Shown here: positions 28,795-37,037 of the stretch, piece after piece
Position numbering within the stretch: position 1 is the stretch's first letter
How the letters are laid out: each line of letters begins with the position of its first letter
Assembly (NCBI GenBank): GCA_963775335.1
Contig: CAVZIJ010000004.1
Span: 12,195 to 76,194 of the forward strand
Length of the DNA stretch: 64,000 nt
Source: CAVQCX01 sp963775335
Lineage (GTDB): Bacteria > Pseudomonadota > Gammaproteobacteria > Chromatiales > Chromatiaceae
Direction: 5' to 3'
Notes under the pieces: model-generated
The model's database searches: none
What the model was told of the DNA's origin: nothing
The model's input: the letters and a program-made list of their open reading frames with translations, nothing else
Translations under genes and position numbers: made by a program

Positions 28795-29595
28795 ATGGCT
28801 GGGAGCGAGGCTTACTTCATCTTCGAGGAGCCCTATTACGAGCCTGTCGGCGACGAGATCGAGATCTTCGAGGCGGCCTACCGCAACCTTCTGCCGCTGC
28901 TCCTGAAAGGGCCCACCGGGTGCGGCAAGACCCGCTTCATGGAGCACATGGCATGGCGGCTGCGCCGCCCGCTGGTCACGGTGTCCTGCCACGATGATCT
29001 CACCGCCTCGGACCTGGTTGGGCGGTTCCTCGTCAAGGGCGGCGAGACGGTCTGGGTGGACGGGCCTCTCACCCGGGCCGTGCGCCTGGGCGGCATCTGT
29101 TACCTCGACGAGGTGGTCGAGGCCCGCAAGGACACCACGGTTGTGATCCATCCGCTGGCCGACGACCGGCGACAGCTCCCGGTGGAGAAGACCGGGGAGC
29201 TGCTGCAGGCCGGTCCCGAGTTCTGCCTCGCGATGTCATACAATCCCGGTTACCAGAGCGTGCTCAAAGACCTGAAGCAGAGCACGCGGCAGCGCTTCGT
29301 TGCCCTCGAGTTCGACTACCCTGGCCCGGACCTCGAGCGGCGGATCATCCAAACCGAGACCGGTATCGATAGCCAGGGGGCCAGGCAGCTGGTCAAGTTC
29401 GCGCACATGACCCGCAACCTAAAGGGCACCGGGCTCGACGAAGGCGCCTCGACGCGCCTGCTGGTGCACGCCGCCAAGCTCATGGCCGCAGGGGTACACC
29501 CGGTGGCCGCTTGCCGCAGCTCGATCGCCCAGGCGCTCACCGACGATGCCGAGATGCTCTCGGCGGTGAACGAGCTGAGCTCCTCCCTCTTCTGA
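28795..29595 (+). CDS. cbbQ: Rubisco activase motor subunit CbbQ (MoxR-type AAA+)
   Basis: A 266-residue AAA+ ATPase of the CbbQ/NorQ subgroup. Walker A is GPTGCGKTR and Walker B is ICYLDEVVEA. DDLTASDLVGRF, SYNPGYQSVLKDLKQSTRQRF (arginine-finger region) and NLKGTGLDEGASTRLLV are typical of CbbQ. With CbbO it forms a complex that strips inhibitory sugar phosphates from Rubisco. The ATG at 28795 gives the usual ten residues before EEPYYEPVGDE. A GTG at 28774 is an alternative start. It is followed 38 bases later by cbbO. Confidence 0.88.
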   Translation: MAGSEAYFIFEEPYYEPVGDEIEIFEAAYRNLLPLLLKGPTGCGKTRFMEHMAWRLRRPLVTVSCHDDLTASDLVGRFLVKGGETVWVDGPLTRAVRLGGICYLDEVVEARKDTTVVIHPLADDRRQLPVEKTGELLQAGPEFCLAMSYNPGYQSVLKDLKQSTRQRFVALEFDYPGPDLERRIIQTETGIDSQGARQLVKFAHMTRNLKGTGLDEGASTRLLVHAAKLMAAGVHPVAACRSSIAQALTDDAEMLSAVNELSSSLF

Positions 29596-29633
29596 GATGA
29601 TCCCTCGGCCGGAGCGCCCCGACGCGCGCCGCG

Positions 29634-31754
29634 ATGAACGCGAAGAGCCCACTCACAGCCCAACAGATCGAGCAGCTGCTGGATGGCTTCCTCGAGGTGG
29701 AATTCTCCTTCCGCGAGACCGCCGCTCCGGCTCGTGCGCTGGCGGGGCTGGAAGGAGAAGAGCAGACCTTCGTGCTCGACCTGGTCCGGCGGGCCGCAGC
29801 CACCCACGTCGAGATAGGTCACCGCCTGGCCAGGCAGGGTGTGCAGGTGCTCCAGTCCATGGATCGCCAGACCATGGAGGCCTGGGTGCTGCACGCGATG
29901 GACTGCTACGATCGGTCCGGCCTGAGGCCGGCGCTGGAGGTGATCGACGATGTCGAGACCTACGTCAGGCGCGGTCGCGTGCGCGCCTCCGGTGCCGTGC
30001 TCGAGGATGTGGTCGGGGTGCTCGAGCCGTTCCTGCGGGGGCTGTCCGGCCGCCGGCTCCGGGTTGCGGAGGCCGACCAGGCCTACACGGACAGCGAGAC
30101 CATCTTCCTGCCGGCTGTGCTCACCCGGCTTGCATCCTCGGCCGCCAACCATCGCCTCTACAAGGCGACTGCGGTGCACCTCTGGGCCCAGACTCGGTTC
30201 GGGACCTTTCGGCTGGACTTCGACCGCGACTTTGCGGCATTTGCCGACCCCGCCGCCGCCCTCGACCGCTTCCACGCCCTGGAGCGCATCCGCCTCGATG
30301 CCTGCATCGCCCGGGAGCTTCCGGGATCGTACCGCGACATGCGGGGCCTGCGCGCCGAGCTCGCCGAGCCCGCGGTCCCGGCGGGCTGGGAGGCGCTCGC
30401 CGAGGTGCTGAGTGACCGTCAGTGCTCCGCCCGCACCAGCCTCGGTCTCGTCGAAGCCGCCCTCAAGCGTGGCGCTCCGGCGCCGGTCTGCTATCAGGGA
30501 GAGCTAAGCCCGGAAGCGGTGCAGGCCGCCATGCAGAAACGTATCGAGCGCGAGAAGGCATTCTTTCGCCTGGGACTCAAGGATCTGGCCGGCGAGCCGC
30601 GCGAGCGGGCTTCCGGGGCGCCTGAGTCGGAGCGTTTCGAGGCGCGCCGCCAGGTCGAACCGGAGCTGCCCGAGGGGATGCGCATCGAGATCCTGCTCGA
30701 CGACAAGCCGGTGGTGCTGCCCGAGGCGACCCGCGAGCTGCTCACCTCGATCCTGCTCGATCTCGGCGATCTGCCCGATGAGTACCTGGTGCCGGCGGGG
30801 CCCGGCGAGTACGATGCGAGCCGATTCGAGGACCGCCCGAAGGACCCGGACGAGGTTTGGCGGGGCGCCTACCACGAGGAGGGCGCGTTTCACTACGACG
30901 AGTGGGACTGCTGCCGACGCCACTACCGTAAGAGCTGGTGCGTGGTTCGGGAGCTGGAAGTAGAGCCCTGCTCGGATGGCTTTGTCGCCGAGGTGATGCA
31001 GCGCTACGGTGGCCTCGTAAAGCACGTCCGCAAGAGCTTCGAGGCCTTGCGCGACGAGGACAGGCTGCTCAAGAGACAGGTCCACGGTGACGGAATCGAC
31101 ATCGATGCCCTGGTGGAGGCCCTGGCGGACGCGCGCGACGGACGAGAGATGACGGACCGCCTGTTCACCCGCATGCACCGCGTAGAGCGCAGCGTCGCCG
31201 TGGCGGTCATGGTCGACATGAGCGGCTCGACCAAGGGCTGGGTCAACCGCGCCGAGCGCGAGGCGCTGATCCTGCTGAGCGAGGCCCTGTATAGGCTCGG
31301 CGACCGCTATGCGATCTACGGCTTCTCGGGGGTGACCCGCAAGCGCTGCGAGCTGTTCCGGGTGAAGGCGTTCGACGAGCCTTATGACGACAGGGTGCGC
31401 GGGCGTATCAGCGGGATCCGCCCCAAGGAGTACACGCGCATGGGGGCGGCGATCCGCCACGTCAGCCGGCTGCTTGGCGAGGTCGAGGGCCGCACGAAGC
31501 TGTTGGTTACCCTATCGGACGGCAAGCCTGAGGACTACGATGGTTATTATCGCGGTGAGTACGGCATCGAAGATACGCGCCAGGCGCTGTTCGAGGCACG
31601 ACGTGACGGAATTCACCCTTATTGCATCACTATCGACGAGCGCGGGCAGCAGTATCTGCCCCGCATGTACGGAGCGGCCAACTACGTGGTGATCAGCGAG
31701 GTCGGGCGTCTGCCGTTCAAGATCTCTGACATTTACAGGCGCCTGACTACTTGA
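29634..31754 (+). CDS. cbbO: Rubisco activase adaptor CbbO (VWA-domain protein)
   Basis: A 706-residue protein related to CbbO and NorD. A long helical N-terminal region to about residue 500 precedes a von Willebrand factor A domain with intact metal-ion-dependent adhesion site DMSGST (about residue 528). LLVTLSDGKPEDYDGYY and a C-terminal ISEVGRLPFKISDIYRRL follow. The VWA domain of CbbO binds Rubisco and couples it to the CbbQ hexamer. The norD alternative is less likely because no nor genes are nearby and the organism looks autotrophic. No Rubisco gene is in the window, so the activase pair stands apart. Confidence 0.85.
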   Translation: MNAKSPLTAQQIEQLLDGFLEVEFSFRETAAPARALAGLEGEEQTFVLDLVRRAAATHVEIGHRLARQGVQVLQSMDRQTMEAWVLHAMDCYDRSGLRPALEVIDDVETYVRRGRVRASGAVLEDVVGVLEPFLRGLSGRRLRVAEADQAYTDSETIFLPAVLTRLASSAANHRLYKATAVHLWAQTRFGTFRLDFDRDFAAFADPAAALDRFHALERIRLDACIARELPGSYRDMRGLRAELAEPAVPAGWEALAEVLSDRQCSARTSLGLVEAALKRGAPAPVCYQGELSPEAVQAAMQKRIEREKAFFRLGLKDLAGEPRERASGAPESERFEARRQVEPELPEGMRIEILLDDKPVVLPEATRELLTSILLDLGDLPDEYLVPAGPGEYDASRFEDRPKDPDEVWRGAYHEEGAFHYDEWDCCRRHYRKSWCVVRELEVEPCSDGFVAEVMQRYGGLVKHVRKSFEALRDEDRLLKRQVHGDGIDIDALVEALADARDGREMTDRLFTRMHRVERSVAVAVMVDMSGSTKGWVNRAEREALILLSEALYRLGDRYAIYGFSGVTRKRCELFRVKAFDEPYDDRVRGRISGIRPKEYTRMGAAIRHVSRLLGEVEGRTKLLVTLSDGKPEDYDGYYRGEYGIEDTRQALFEARRDGIHPYCITIDERGQQYLPRMYGAANYVVISEVGRLPFKISDIYRRLTT

Positions 31755-33697
31755 TAGCGTTCCGGCCCAATGGCGTGGGGGCGCCGAGGGCCTCGCAGGG
31801 TGAGTCCTGCAGCGCAACGATCGATCTTGGCGGGGTATGCGCTTTGACTGACGGGGAAGCGTCAACACGGTCTGCAACACCCGAGCTCCTCCGCCCTGAA
31901 CGGGGCGACGCTCGGGCTCGCCGCAGCGGCATTCGGGACTGGGTGCAGTCCCTGCCGCTCGCCAACGTCGGTCAGACGGCGCACATGCTGTATGAGCGGC
32001 TCGGCTACCTGAATACCCGCCAGATACCCCAGGCTGATCGCTACGCCATCCTCGAGGCGCTGAGGCCGGCGCTGGATCTGGTCCTGCAGTCCCTGGGTCG
32101 CCACTACCTTCAGCTGGATCTGCCCCTAGCGGGACGGGGGGAGTTGGTTGCGCGCCTGTCGCGTGAGCTGCAGCGCATGATGGTCTCCGGTTACCGACTG
32201 GTACTCATGCAGCTCCATGGTGCGTCTCCCCTGACTCGAGCGTTTCACAACGGGCGCCGTGGCGAGGTGCTGCATCGCCAGCTTTACTACCTCGGCCGCT
32301 TGTTGCTGGAAGACTTCCAGCTTTATCACAAGCACCCGAAGGGCCTCTGGAAAGACATCCATGCCGTGTACTTGGAGGCGCTTCGCCTGGAGCTGCAGGA
32401 TCGGCCTTACGACAGCGAGGACTCGCAATTTCCGGGGAGGTCGAGCATCTCGGATCTGTACAAGCAGCTGTTGCTCCTGGGCCTCTCGGGCCCTTACCGG
32501 CTGCTGCAGGGCGAGGCCCAGCGCGTGTACCACGCACTCTACGGTTGGGCTCCGCTGGCCCGTCTCCTGCCGCTGGGGGATGCGCAGAGCGGATCGGCCT
32601 TGTATCTGGTCGAGCCGGAATCGGATTGTCCGCCTCGCTACCGCGAGGAGACCGCCCCCGGAGACCTCCGCGGCTGGGTGCTCGATACCGGTCGGCTCGC
32701 GGATGTGCTCGGCCGGGAGCTGGAATCCCTCGGCGGATCGGCGCCCCCGTCCGGCGCCCTGCGTCCCGAAGGCTGGCTGGTCTCCCTGAGCCCAGAGCTT
32801 ATCGGGCGGCTCACGTTGGCCTGGGGTTTGGGTGGCACTCGTTCGGCCACCCGCCACCTGGCCGACGGGGAGCTGAGCCTCATCTACGGCATAGACTCGA
32901 TCATCAGCGTCCTGCTCACAGGGGCGGAGCTCCGGCCGCCGCCTGGCCGGACTGGTGAGCCCCCGTCGGGCCGCGACGGGAGGGGAGGGCGTCGCCAGGA
33001 TACCCAGACCGCGGGCTTAGGTGTCGACGATCTTAGCGTGGAGGAAGACATCGCATTGCTTGGCGGCGACGAAGCGCCAGCGCCTTGGTCCCGGGCCCAG
33101 CAAGGGGGGCCTGGCCCGATCGACGTTTGCCGCGTGGTCGATCGCAGCCCGCAGGGATTCCATGTGCGTTTGACCAGCCGAGGCGAGCGCCCGAGACGGG
33201 TCGGTGATCTGGTAGCGGTTGCTGAGCGGAGCGCTCGGTCCGAGGACCACCCTTGGCGGGTGGGGGTCATTCGCTGGATGCGCGCGAATGCCGTGGACGA
33301 CATACGTCTCGGTGTGGAGATACTCTCCGAGTGGGCCGAGCCCGTCGTGCTGCACTGGCGGCGGCGCGAGGGAGGCGAGGAGCAGCGGATGCCCAGCCTC
33401 CTGATAGGCGAGCCCGACGATGCCGGTGGGGTGGTGGACTTGGTGACGCCGGCGTTCTTCCCGGCGCCCTCGGATCGCCTGGAGCTTCGGCGCGGCGCTC
33501 GTATACAGGGCGTGCGTGTGCTGCAACCGGTCGAGCGCACCCGTTCGTTTGTGCATTGCCGGTACACCGGGGCCTTGGCGGCCCGCAGTGCCCGTGTTTC
33601 TTCCGCACCGGCCCCTGCGCCCCCGTCCGCGTCGGTGAACAAGCCCGCGGCGCCGGCGGAGGAGGATGACTTCGACACGCTTTGGCGAAACCTCTGA
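31751..33697 (+). CDS. Large conserved protein with C-terminal PilZ-like domain
   Basis: The frame encodes up to 648 residues. It overlaps the cbbO stop if the TTG at 31751 is used; another TTG at 31844 (TDGEASTR) is equally plausible, and family character begins near residue 60. A helical region (about 60-290), a variable middle and a linker rich in Gly/Arg are followed by a beta-rich part with RVVDRSPQGFHVRL, VGDLVAV and WRVGVIRWMR. These resemble PilZ-type c-di-GMP-binding folds, although the canonical RXXXR arginines are not clear. It probably belongs to the cbbQO transcript; its function is unknown. Confidence 0.7.
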   Translation: MIAFRPNGVGAPRASQGESCSATIDLGGVCALTDGEASTRSATPELLRPERGDARARRSGIRDWVQSLPLANVGQTAHMLYERLGYLNTRQIPQADRYAILEALRPALDLVLQSLGRHYLQLDLPLAGRGELVARLSRELQRMMVSGYRLVLMQLHGASPLTRAFHNGRRGEVLHRQLYYLGRLLLEDFQLYHKHPKGLWKDIHAVYLEALRLELQDRPYDSEDSQFPGRSSISDLYKQLLLLGLSGPYRLLQGEAQRVYHALYGWAPLARLLPLGDAQSGSALYLVEPESDCPPRYREETAPGDLRGWVLDTGRLADVLGRELESLGGSAPPSGALRPEGWLVSLSPELIGRLTLAWGLGGTRSATRHLADGELSLIYGIDSIISVLLTGAELRPPPGRTGEPPSGRDGRGGRRQDTQTAGLGVDDLSVEEDIALLGGDEAPAPWSRAQQGGPGPIDVCRVVDRSPQGFHVRLTSRGERPRRVGDLVAVAERSARSEDHPWRVGVIRWMRANAVDDIRLGVEILSEWAEPVVLHWRRREGGEEQRMPSLLIGEPDDAGGVVDLVTPAFFPAPSDRLELRRGARIQGVRVLQPVERTRSFVHCRYTGALAARSARVSSAPAPAPPSASVNKPAAPAEEDDFDTLWRNL

Positions 33698-33817
33698 GCG
33701 GCGCTGGTTTACGGCTTGATTTTGGGCCGCCGCGTTGGCACTCTGGCCGGACCTCGCTCGGGGCCCGAGCACGAGGGTATCCAACAATATCGGCAACAAC
33801 CATCGCAGGGGGATTTC

Positions 33818-34417
33818 ATGAAGGTAAAGCTCATCGGCGCGTCCGCACTATTGCTTGCGACTGTCTCCGTCACTCAAGCACAGCCCTACTATCCGGTCGG
33901 TCCGTATCCGGGTGCAGAGAGGCCGGCGCTTGACGCTGCGCAAGCGGAGACCCGGGAAGGCTTCGGCAAGCTGTTGAAGTTGCTCGGCACCGACCGTAAG
34001 GTCACGAAGGCCGAGGTCGCCGTGTTCCTGGAGAAGGAGATCGTTCCGTACTTCGATTTCGGCTACATGGCCCGCTGGGCGGCCGGTCCAGCCTACCGGG
34101 AGATGAGCCCCAAGCAACGGGCAGCACTGGTGGAGCGCATCAAGGAGGACTTCCTTACCACCCTCGCCCAGAAGCTGGCGGGGTACGGCAGTCAGCAGGT
34201 GCGCTTTCTTCCCACCCGCTACCGCGGGCCGGGCGAGGCCACGGTTGGGGTTCTGATCCAGCATCCCGGCGCTTATCCGGCCAAGCTCGACTTCCGTTTC
34301 TATCGCGCTGACGACGGCTGGAAGGTTTTTGACGTTACGGCCAACGGCTCGAGCGCTCTCGTGTATTACCGCCAGATGCTCAATCGAATCTGGGCCGGGC
34401 CCATTGGTATGCGGTAG
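33818..34417 (+). CDS. MlaC/Ttg2D-like phospholipid-binding periplasmic protein
   Basis: A 199-residue protein with a signal peptide (MKVKLIGASALLLATVSVTQA). An MlaC-type lipid-binding fold follows, recognisable by VPYFDFGYMARWAAGPAYREMSP, LAGYGSQQVRFLPTR and a C-terminal DGWKVFDVTANGSSALVYYR. MlaC proteins shuttle phospholipids between the outer and inner membranes. The rest of the mla operon is absent here, so this is an orphan copy. The ATG at 33818 follows a CAGGGGG ribosome site; an upstream frame to 33716 adds 34 non-family residues. Confidence 0.85.
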   Translation: MKVKLIGASALLLATVSVTQAQPYYPVGPYPGAERPALDAAQAETREGFGKLLKLLGTDRKVTKAEVAVFLEKEIVPYFDFGYMARWAAGPAYREMSPKQRAALVERIKEDFLTTLAQKLAGYGSQQVRFLPTRYRGPGEATVGVLIQHPGAYPAKLDFRFYRADDGWKVFDVTANGSSALVYYRQMLNRIWAGPIGMR

Positions 34418-34629
34418 CCCCGGGCAGTGCGGCCCTGAGGGCAAATGATGGCCCCGGCGTCAGCCGGGGCACAGGATCTCGCCGATACCTGCGCCCTTGC
34501 GCCCGCTCGGGAAGATATCGGGCCCCACATCAAAAAGCGTCGGCTCGCGGCCGAGCATGAAAACCCGCCCCCCGCTGTATGGGCGTAGCAGGGATGGAGC
34601 GGAGCGCCGCAGCCCGCGGCGCCCAGGGA

Positions 34630-35031
34630 TCACGCCGAAACCGTTTCCTTGAGGGACTTCAGGGCGGTCACCTTGACCACCGTGCTCGCCGGTTTCGCCG
34701 CGATCTTGATCTGTTCGCCGGTCGCCGGGTTGCGGCCCATGCGTGCCTTGCGGGCCGGCTTGCGCACTCGGCGAATCTTGACGCCGGTGTCGGGGATGGA
34801 AAATTCCCCGGAGCCTTTTTTCTTCATATGGCGCTCGATGAGCTGTCCGAGGGCGGTGAAGACCGTTCCCACATCTTTCTTGCTCAGACCCGTCTCGTCA
34901 GAGATGGTCTGGATGACATGGGTCTTGGTCTGCTTGGCTGCCATCGCCGACAACTTCTTCGCCGGCGGGGCTTTGGCGGCGACTGCCTTCTTTTTTGCCA
35001 CTTTCTTTGCGGCCTTTTTCTTCACAGCCAT
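34630..35031 (-). CDS. HU-like DNA-binding protein with lysine/alanine-rich N-terminal tail
   Basis: A 133-residue protein. Residues 1-35 form a basic histone H1-like tail (KKKAAKKVAKKKAVAAKAPP). A complete HU/IHF fold follows, with KTHVIQTISDETGLSKKDVG (helices), FSIPDTGVKIRRVRK and RMGRNPATGEQIKI. The RNPATG beta-arm tip with its proline identifies the DNA-bending loop. HU proteins normally have about 90 residues, so the tail is an added DNA- or RNA-binding extension. It lies alone, with a GGGAG ribosome site. Confidence 0.9.
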   Translation of the reverse strand: MAVKKKAAKKVAKKKAVAAKAPPAKKLSAMAAKQTKTHVIQTISDETGLSKKDVGTVFTALGQLIERHMKKKGSGEFSIPDTGVKIRRVRKPARKARMGRNPATGEQIKIAAKPASTVVKVTALKSLKETVSA

Positions 35032-35244
35032 GGAGCACTCCCGATCTAGTTGGTGAGCGGCAACCGAAACATAGCATATAAGCTGCTGTTTGGTACTACT
35101 CAGGCATTCTTTGTACCTTGAACATCACCGCGGGGGCGGCCGTTTAATGGCCGAGGTCTATCGGGCAGTCGCCGCCGATATTTGGCGTTGACCCGACCAG
35201 CCCAGCCGGTGGATCGAGACGGCGCGATCCTGCGATGCTTCGGC

Positions 35245-36807
35245 TCAAACGATCAGGCAGACACCGCCGCGCCGGGAGTCACCCCGGCCGGACAATTGGC
35301 TGTCTGCGCCGCGCATGATGCTGTGCGCGCCGCCGAAGAAGAGATTCTTTTCCGGCCAGATTCGTTGACGGGGAAACTCCGTCGATAGCTGGTGCAGGGT
35401 CGCAGCGGGAAGCCCCGCCTCGACGTTAAGCACGTCGTCTTCGAGATGTATCCGCGGTGCCTCGACGGCCAGCGAGAGGGGTTGGCCGAGGTCCACCAGA
35501 CCAACGATCACCTGCAGAATTGCGCTGCGGATCCTGTTGGATCCGCCTGACCCCAAGGCCACCAGCGCTCCGTCGGGCGTCTCCATGACCGTCGGCGACA
35601 TCATGGAGGCCAGGCGTCGATTTGGCTGCCAGTCATGGAATCCGTGGGGATTGATGTCCTCTTCGCCGAGCATGTTGTTGAGCATGATACCCGTGCCGGG
35701 CAGCACGTAGCCGGACCCTTCGCCGTTGGAGAGCGTCAAGCTGGCGAGATTACCCAGACCGTCCGCTACGCTTATCTGGGTGGTCCCTCGGGTGGACTGG
35801 TTGCCGGCGCTGAGCGCGGCATGCAGGAGCTCGAGCTGCTTGGGGTCCAGCAAGCTCCGGGCGTTGCGCGCGTCGAGGCCGCGATCGATCCCGCGCTCCC
35901 GGCGCAGTCGCTGGATCAACTCCATTGCCCGGGCCAGAGCCAATAGGTGCTGAAGGCCCCCGACGCCGTCCTGGTGCAGAGTCTCGCGTTCCAGTACCCC
36001 CAGGGCGAGCGCGATCAGGGTGCCGCCGAGCGATGGCGGAGGATTGACGAGGATACGGGCGCCTCGATAGCGCATCGCCAAAGGGTCCCGAACGACGACC
36101 CGGTACCGCGCAAGGTCCGTGAGGCCGAGATGGCCTCCGCGCTCGCGGCTGTCGCGGGCCAAGCGCTGCGCGATCTGGCCGCGGTAGAACGGGTCCGCGC
36201 CCTCGCGGGCCAGGGTGTCGAGGAGCTCCGCGAGTGCGCGATTTCCGACGCGCTCGCCCTCCCGCGCCAACTCTCCCGGGTCGGTTGGGCTCGCGTGCAA
36301 GGCCATCGCGTCAGGGTTGGATCGCAGGATCGGCGCGACGATGGTGCCGATGTAGTGCTGCAGCCCATTGACAGGCACCCCGTCCCGCGCAGCGCGGATC
36401 GCCGGCTGGATGATGTCGCGTATCGGCATCCGGCACAGCGAGCGGTGAATACCGAAGGCGCCACGCACGACGCCGGGAACGGCGATCGATCCCAGCCCGA
36501 TGTGAAACTCTTGCTGCGCGGCGCCGAAATCGGCCAGGATCGGGAAGAAATCGAGCTCGTCGCGTGGGCGCTTGGAGCGGGGCGTCTGGGTGAAGAAATC
36601 GAACAGCTTCGCGCGGCGGTCTTGGGTATGAGCCAGAAGAAAGCCGCCTCCGCCGAGCGAGGCCAGAACCGGCTCGGCGACGCAGCTTGCGAAAAGTGCG
36701 GCGAGCGCCGCATCGAAGGCGTTGCCACCCTCGCGTAACATGGCCGCGGCGGCCTGAGCCGTTACGGGATGGCCGGCCGCAACGACTCCGCGCGGGTGAA
36801 GTACCAT
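35245..36807 (-). CDS. ggt: Gamma-glutamyltranspeptidase family protein
   Basis: A 520-residue Ntn-hydrolase precursor. It is predicted to cleave itself before Thr342 in STRGTTQISVAD, giving a large and a small subunit. Other family features are VAAGHPVTAQAA, EPVLASLGGGGFLL, SIAVPGVVRGAFGIH and SPTVMETPDGALVALGSGGSNRI. It has no evident signal peptide, unlike periplasmic GGTs. It may therefore be a cytoplasmic member such as the acylase-like or YwrD-like branch. It is transcribed divergently from the giant gene at 37038. Confidence 0.87.
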   Translation of the reverse strand: MVLHPRGVVAAGHPVTAQAAAAMLREGGNAFDAALAALFASCVAEPVLASLGGGGFLLAHTQDRRAKLFDFFTQTPRSKRPRDELDFFPILADFGAAQQEFHIGLGSIAVPGVVRGAFGIHRSLCRMPIRDIIQPAIRAARDGVPVNGLQHYIGTIVAPILRSNPDAMALHASPTDPGELAREGERVGNRALAELLDTLAREGADPFYRGQIAQRLARDSRERGGHLGLTDLARYRVVVRDPLAMRYRGARILVNPPPSLGGTLIALALGVLERETLHQDGVGGLQHLLALARAMELIQRLRRERGIDRGLDARNARSLLDPKQLELLHAALSAGNQSTRGTTQISVADGLGNLASLTLSNGEGSGYVLPGTGIMLNNMLGEEDINPHGFHDWQPNRRLASMMSPTVMETPDGALVALGSGGSNRIRSAILQVIVGLVDLGQPLSLAVEAPRIHLEDDVLNVEAGLPAATLHQLSTEFPRQRIWPEKNLFFGGAHSIMRGADSQLSGRGDSRRGGVCLIV

Positions 36808-37037
36808 AGAAAATGGCCTCTCGCTGTGTCTGTCCGGGAGTATGCTCGTCCCCGGTCTGTGACAGGCGCCAAAATTTTAGCGGAAAGAGTTGCTAGACTC
36901 GTGATACGGCCCGCGCATACCAGAACAACAGCCGATCAGTGTTTCGGCGGGCGCCCTCATCCGATGCCGGACCGGGCTCCAGTTGCGCCGTTTCTCCCGA
37001 TTCCGCTGGCCGCAGGCGACTTCTGAGAGCTGTGCGA

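Noticed and set aside
34451..34470. GCCCCGGC-GTCA-GCCGGGGC hairpin after the MlaC-like gene
   Set aside because: It is a good stem but has no T-run on either strand, so I do not call it a terminator.
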